From Arenicola marina (taxonomy: Eukaryota; Annelida; Polychaeta; Arenicolidae), in NCBI GenBank assembly GCA_964019135.1, contig OZ025249.1, forward strand, positions 17,757,088-17,821,087: DNA of 64,000 bases, read 5' to 3'. Below are positions 59,072-64,000 of the stretch, one piece after another. The translations under genes were made by a program, and so were the position numbers. The first letter of the stretch is position 1; every line of letters begins with the position of its first letter. Under the pieces are notes generated by a model. The model was given only the letters and a program-made list of their open reading frames with translations, had not been told where the DNA came from and did not search any database.

Positions 59072-59390
59072 TGTAACAGGATCTTGAGTGGTCATAAGGC
59101 AGAACAACTCTTCCCGTTTCTCCTGTTTATTGTGTTGCCAGGGTGGGTCAAGCGCATACAGTTCACAGTTCTACATAACACCTGCAGTGACGTTTAATTT
59201 CATCAAGTCCCGAGTTGGGTCATGAAATTCAACAAGTAATTACCGAGTTGGCGAACTACATGTGATCGTACTGCCAGGCCGGCAGTTGAGACAAAAGTGA
59301 CTCGTTACACCCGCGAAAGGGTGCGCCTGCACAGTTGATTGTTTAACCGACTGGCTTTCCTCCAATGCTCTGTTTTGAGCTACTGTTACA
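59072..59390 (-). repeat. 5' LTR of the Gypsy-type element
   Basis: 319 bp, TG...CA ends, paired with 51126-51637. Differences from its partner cluster near one end. Confidence 0.93.
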
Positions 59391-59457
59391 GCTATATTGT
59401 AGCCGCATTTTATTAGAAAGGAAAACGAAATGTGACATTGGAAACTCTGGTAGCACG

Positions 59458-59724
59458 TCACCGTATGGTGACGTAATCGATATAGCATCCAATGAAGTGA
59501 GCAGCTTCCCGTGAGTGCGGAGCTCTCATTGTCTGAGCCAATACAGGTTCCCCGGCCTGGCATGTTGACACACACAGATACCGACTCTCAAGTGCGCCCT
59601 GGTTGGCCACGAAGGACGCAGGTATGACGTAGTATGGACGGCCGAATGACGTGCTGGTCATCTGAAGGACAACTCGGTCAAATCGGGATGTGTACTTAAT
59701 GCCACATGTCAAGTCCTTAACTAT
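59458..59724 (-). CDS. Candidate terminal exon of an unidentified host gene
   Basis: On the minus strand a strong acceptor (pyrimidine tract CCTTTCCTTTCACTTCTTCAG) precedes 88 codons ending in TGA at 59458. The peptide includes IVKDLTCGIKYTSRFDRVVL and CQAGEPVLAQTMRAPHSREA and has balanced, protein-like composition unlike the low-complexity frames around it. A possible upstream partner exon is 61230-61341 (acceptor ACATTACAG, weaker donor CTC|GTAATT). Its phase is compatible and it would encode RLQKFRWILESAQESTTERH and more. I recognise no family. The LTR element inserted 68 bp downstream of the stop, which would place it in or near the 3' UTR. Confidence 0.3.
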   Translation of the reverse strand: MVKDLTCGIKYTSRFDRVVLQMTSTSFGRPYYVIPASFVANQGALESRYLCVSTCQAGEPVLAQTMRAPHSREAAHFIGCYIDYVTIR

Positions 59725-62086
59725 CTGAAGAAGTGAAAGGAAAGGTTCCGTGTGTGCTTTTGCATAAAGACAATCAAACACTGGGAGCCAAAAGTAGCGT
59801 AATTTCCTCCGTATTTTATTCCGTGAATACCCACCCACCCCCCAGCCGCTTACCCACACCTACCCCTCACCATGTCCCACCCCCCACCATCCATTCCAAA
59901 AACTGACCCTTGGGCCTTCCCTATCCCCCACACTCCAACCTAACTATAGAACTCCCCTACCCCCCACACTCCAACACACACTTGGACCTCCCCACCGACC
60001 CCCACCCCCACCTCAACACTCCCACGTCAATCTCTCCACAACATTTAACTACCCCAAAGCGGGGGACTCAGGTTCGGGGTAAAATCTGTTTACCCTCACC
60101 CCCCGCGTTGTCTCCCCGGGGGGACAGAAGAGAGGTTGGTGTGGGCGGGTATGGGTGAGGTCGGGGGGGGGGGGCATTGCTGTTGTCATTGCCGCGAGTA
60201 ATGAAGCGTTAATTGATGACAGACCGTTCCTGTCGGCCACCACCGGTACTGTACCAGTGTTGCCGCCAACCAGTGATGAGTGGACCAAGCCAGACAGGCG
60301 ATGGGATGGGGGTGGGAGGGGGCAGGAAGAGTCCGTCGCTGGCACACGGACGAGCTTCCCGGACCTCGGGCGTTTGGGAGAACAAACCAAACTTATCCAC
60401 GATGAACGGATTGGAAGTGGAGTTGGAGTGGGCGGGGTGGGGGTGGGGGGTAGCTGTCCCATGTTCACAGCCATATTAACCACACATATCCAACCTGCCT
60501 CATACCAACTGCCCACCGCCATGACACCCGTTCGCCACTACTACCATCATCTCCCAAAATTTGTAGTACAAGTGTTTGCCTCGGGGACTCCAGTCGCCCC
60601 ACTTCTTCTAAGCGCAGAATGTCCGTGTAATTGTAGCAACTCTTCTCCTCTCTCTGCCTCTCCGTCTCTGTGTTTCTCCCTCTTTCTTCTGCCCCATAGC
60701 CTCCCCCCCCCCACCCCGCCCGTCTCTGGGACCCGCCACACCGGGTGTCCCTCCGCGTGCCGCCGTGTTTACCTCCTTCCCCTCCGTTTCCAGCGTGTGC
60801 CAAAGCCACGGAAGGGCCTCGGCATCTCCACACCAAACAGCTAAACAAACGGTCGACCGCTCCCCTCGACAGCATGGCAAGCGGAGGAAATCACTCACTC
60901 GATATATACACACAACAGCCGGGGGTAGGGGTAGAGGGTAGGGTGGGGGAGGGCGGGGGGGGGGGGGGGGTCAGACATAACATATACGCCACGCGTTTTC
61001 CTCCCAAGAGCCCCACACGCGAGTAAACGTCTAAGTCTGACATGCTCGCATGGCGACCCTGCCACCCACACGTCCCCTAGCGGGAGAGTACGTGGCAGTT
61101 ACGGCCTCCTTAATAATTGGTTATGACCTGTAAATCTATCACGTAGCACTCAAGTCCGATCCTCGCACATGTCATACGCGTGGGCAGATTTGTTTTGTTT
61201 AATCTTGCTGTTCGCTTTAATGGAATTACGAGCAGATGGTCGGGAGCACCAGTGCGAACTCCAATCAGGTCCATGTATGCGTGCCTTTCAGTGGTGCTTT
61301 CTTGAGCACTCTCTAGTATCCATCTAAACTTTTGCAAACGTCTGTAATGTTGATTCTCGTCCGTTCCATCCGTAATGTTACTGAGGAGAGAAAAATAGGA
61401 TAAACACGTATGAATTAAGATAACCGTACTATATCCAAGTTATCCATGCATATCCAGCTATGAATGATGAATTGTGACTTATGAATGTATTAGTAATAAT
61501 AAATTAGTTCCGTCAAGTTGGGTAGTGAGGTCAGTACCAACAATTAAGCCAGCTCATTTAAACCCAAATCTAAGTTTGCTTTTAACTAGAAAGGTTACTT
61601 TTATATCTAAACAACCTATAACAGGCTGTCACCAAGGCAAAACCAACAAAACGCCAACAAAGACTGCTTCCAACCAAAACTTTTGCCCAGCATGAAGCCA
61701 GCCAAGGATCCAATTAATTAAAGTTACTCTCCACTGTCAACGTTTATTAGTGGCACGACTCAAATAAATATGAGGGGGCCGCATTAGGGCGAGATGGCAG
61801 ACATCTTCAAGTAAGCCGAATGCACGCAACATGATTATTACTGGGTCAGTGTACAGGAAACGTTTCATGACACGCCACCACTATCAGCAATATCCTTGCC
61901 GCAAAACGACGGCGGGGAGTCGGACGAATGATATTTCCTTTGCTCGGGAATTAACGTTCTTTTCCCGCTGAAGTTCTGTTGGTATCCCGTACGTCGTCAA
62001 GGACACGTCAAGGGTAGAGTGGGGACGGCGACTACCGGCGGTGAGGCGTGTGTCCGGGGCGCCCTCTCGTGACGGTATCCGTACAT
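59725..62086. other. Mostly non-coding stretch
   Basis: C-rich at 59830-60030, G runs at 60160-60175 and 60950-60972, then AT-rich DNA at 61370-61850. It contains the possible minus-strand exon 61230-61341 described with the exon at 59458. Other open frames (for example 60155-60844, +) are low-complexity and unsupported. Confidence 0.45.
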
Positions 62087-63990
62087 CATCGGGAGTCCCC
62101 GGCCCGGGCTTGCCCTGCTTCAGCTCCATCGGGAGTCCCCGGCCCGGGCTTGCCCTGCTCCAGCTCCATCGGGAGTCCCCGGCCCGGGCTTGCCCTGCTT
62201 CAGCTCCATCGGGAGTCCCCGGCCCGGGCTTGCCCTGCTTCAGCTCCATCGGGAGTCCCCGGCCCGGGCTTGCCCTGCTTCAGCTCCATCGGGAGTCCCC
62301 GGCCCGGGCTTGCCCTGCTTCAGCTCCATCGGGAGTCCCCGGCCCGGGCTTGCCCTGCTTCAGCTCCATCGGGAGTCCCCGGCCCGGGCTTGCCCTGCTC
62401 CAGCTCCATCGGGAGTCCCCGCCCGGGCTTGCCCTGCTTCAGCTCCATCGGGAGTCCCCGGCCCGGGCTTGCCCTGCTTCAGCTCCATCGGGAGTCCCCG
62501 GCCCGGGCTTGCCCTGCTTCAGCTCCATCGGGAGTCCCCGGCCCGGGCTTGCCCTGCTTCAGCTCCATCGGGAGTCCCCGGCCCGGGCTTGCCCTGCTTC
62601 AGCTCCATCGGGAGTCCCCGGCCCGGGCTTGCCCTGCTTCAGCTCCATCGGGAGTCCCCGGCCCGGGCTTGCCCTGCTTCAGCTCCATCGGGAGTCCCCG
62701 GCCCGGGCTTGCCCTGCTTCAGCTCCAATCGGGAGTCCCCGGCCCCGGGCTTGCCCTGCTTCACTCCATCGGGAGTCCCCGGCCCGGGCTTGCCCTGCTT
62801 CAGCTCCATCGGGAGTCCCCGGCCCGGGCTTGCCCTGCTTCAGCTCCATCGGGAGTCCCCCGGCCCGGGCTTGCCCTGCTTCAGCTCCATCGGGAGTCCC
62901 CCGGCCCGGGCTTGCCCTGCTTCAGCTCCATCGGGAGTCCCCCGGCCCGGGCTTGCCCTGCTTCAGCTCCATCGGGAGTCCCCGGCCCGGGCTTGCCCCT
63001 GCTTCAGCTCCATCGGGAGTCCCCCGGCCCGGGCTTGCCCTGCTTCAGCTCCATCGGGAGTCCCCGGCCCGGGGCTTGCCCTGCTTCAGCTCCATCGGGA
63101 GTCCCCGGCCCGGGCTTGCCCTGCTTCAGCTCCATCGGGAGTCCCCGGCCCGGGGCTTGCCCTGCTTCAGCTCCATCGGGGAGTCCCCGGCCCGGGCTTG
63201 CCCTGCTTCAGCTCCATCGGGAGTCCCCGGCCCCGGGCTTGCCCTGCTTCAGCTCCATCGGGAGTCCCCCGGCCCGGGCTTGCCCCTGCTTCAGCTCCAT
63301 CGGGAGTCCCCGGCCCGGGCTTGCCCTGCTTCAGCTCCATCGGGAGTCCCCCGGCCCGGGCTTGCCCTGCTTCAGCTCCATCGGGAGTCCCCGGCCCGGG
63401 CTTGCCCCTGCTTCAGCTCCATCGGGAGTCCCCGGCCCGGGCTTGCCCTGCTTCAGCTCCATCGGGAGTCCCCCGGCCCGGGCTTGCCCTGCTTCAGCTC
63501 CCATCGGGAGTCCCCGGCCCGGGCTTGCCCTGCTTCAGCTCCATCGGGAGTCCCCGGCCCGGGCTTGCCCTGCTTCAGCTCCATCGGGAGTCCCCGGCCC
63601 GGGCTTGCCCTGCTTCAGCTCCATCGGGAGTCCCCGGCCCGGGCTTGCCCTGCTTCAGCTCCATCGGGAGTCCCCGGCCCGGGCTTGCCCTGCTTCAGCT
63701 CCATCGGGAGTCCCCGGCCCGGGCTTGCCCTGCTTCAGCTCCATCGGATCCCCGGCCCGGGCTTGCCCTGCTTCAGCTCCATCGGGAGTCCCCGGCCCGG
63801 GCTTGCCCTGCTTCAGCTCCATCGGGAGTCCCCGGCCCGGGCTTGCCCTGCTTCAGCTTCCATCGGGAGTCCCCGGCCCGGGCTTGCCCCTGCTTCAGCT
63901 CCATCGGGAGTCCCCGGCCCGGGCTTGCCCTGCTTCAGCTCAGCTCCATCGGGAGTCCCCGGCCCGGGCTTGCCCTGCTTCAGCTCCATC
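62087..63990 (+). repeat. 40-bp GC-rich minisatellite, about 47 copies
   Basis: Unit ATCGGGAGTCCCCGGCCCGG followed by GCTTGCCCTGCTTCAGCTCC. It contains the palindrome CCCGGG and a CCCGGCCCGGGC hairpin core. Units between about 62730 and 63500 differ mostly by one base in C or G runs (CCCC/CCCCC, CCC/CCCC), whereas earlier units are nearly invariant. The array ends in unique sequence (AGAATCAATC) at the window edge. Confidence 0.97.
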
Positions 63991-64000
63991 AGAATCAATC

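Larger units (their letters stand above)
51126..59390 (-). mobile_element. Ty3/Gypsy-type LTR retrotransposon, minus strand, full length
   Basis: Two LTRs beginning TGTAACAGG and ending CTACTGTTACA bound the element, with GCTA directly repeated outside (51122-51125 and 59391-59394). In element orientation: 5' LTR, a primer-binding-type TGGCGACCACGACG just inside it, a long AT-rich leader, gag with a zinc knuckle, pol in the order protease, reverse transcriptase, RNase H, integrase (the Gypsy order), a purine tract (TTGGGGGGAAGTA) and the 3' LTR. The LTRs differ by roughly 4-5 % by eye, outside a later insertion, so the copy is not ancient but not brand new. Pol looks whole; gag appears interrupted about once. 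Two younger insertions sit inside it. Confidence 0.93.

Noticed and set aside
60155-60844. A 229-codon frame on the + strand
   Set aside because: Low-complexity composition, no domain, and an opposing minus-strand frame of similar quality.

Overview
This is a window of animal nuclear DNA, most likely from a marine invertebrate (deuterostome or lophotrochozoan; I cannot place it further). The one host gene I recognise is a spliced COMMD4 gene (98-5381, + strand). Its GT-AG introns, the tRNA-derived SINE, the LINE fragment, the Ty3/Gypsy-type LTR element and the short inverted-repeat elements all point to a metazoan. No bacterial gene organisation is visible. The dominant content is minisatellite DNA: about fifteen arrays, with unit lengths of 15, 18, 20, 21, 22, 29-30, 33, 36-37, 40 and 48 bp, fill roughly a third of the window. 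Most very long open frames here are by-products of stop-free repeat units, not genes. Layout: COMMD4 (98-5381) carries a 2.8-kb array inside one intron, and a 3.1-kb 21-bp array starts about 120 bp after its poly(A) signal. From 10.4 to 11.3 kb two non-autonomous DNA transposons lie 3 bp apart: one Mutator-like (9-bp target duplication) and one Harbinger-like (TTA target duplication). A 33-bp array rich in CACGTG follows (15.3-17.6 kb). The stretch 19,563-24,805 is repeated at 25,006-28,732 across a 200-N assembly gap. The near-identical unique part and the differing lengths of the enclosed 22-bp array suggest overlapping contig ends or two haplotypes rather than a true tandem duplication. At 30.0-30.26 kb a minus-strand tRNA-derived SINE contains an exact 19-bp match to the 22-bp minisatellite unit, a possible trace of how that array was born. 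From 32 to 43 kb there is a candidate signal-peptide first exon (32,767), a 20-bp array, a G-quadruplex-prone 15-bp array and several smaller arrays. At 45.9 kb an octamer plus TATA box looks like a core promoter. A 5'-truncated LINE (46.57-47.44 kb) is followed by a 48-bp array to 49.4 kb. A full-length Ty3/Gypsy-type LTR element lies on the minus strand at 51,126-59,390, with two later insertions inside it: 188 bp in one LTR and a 407-bp inverted-repeat element in the leader. Just beyond it (59,458-59,724, minus strand) is a plausible terminal exon of an unidentified host gene. The window ends in a 40-bp array (62,087-63,990). The genes do not form a visible pathway or operon. The biology on show is repeat birth and expansion around one conserved housekeeping gene, together with transposon nesting.
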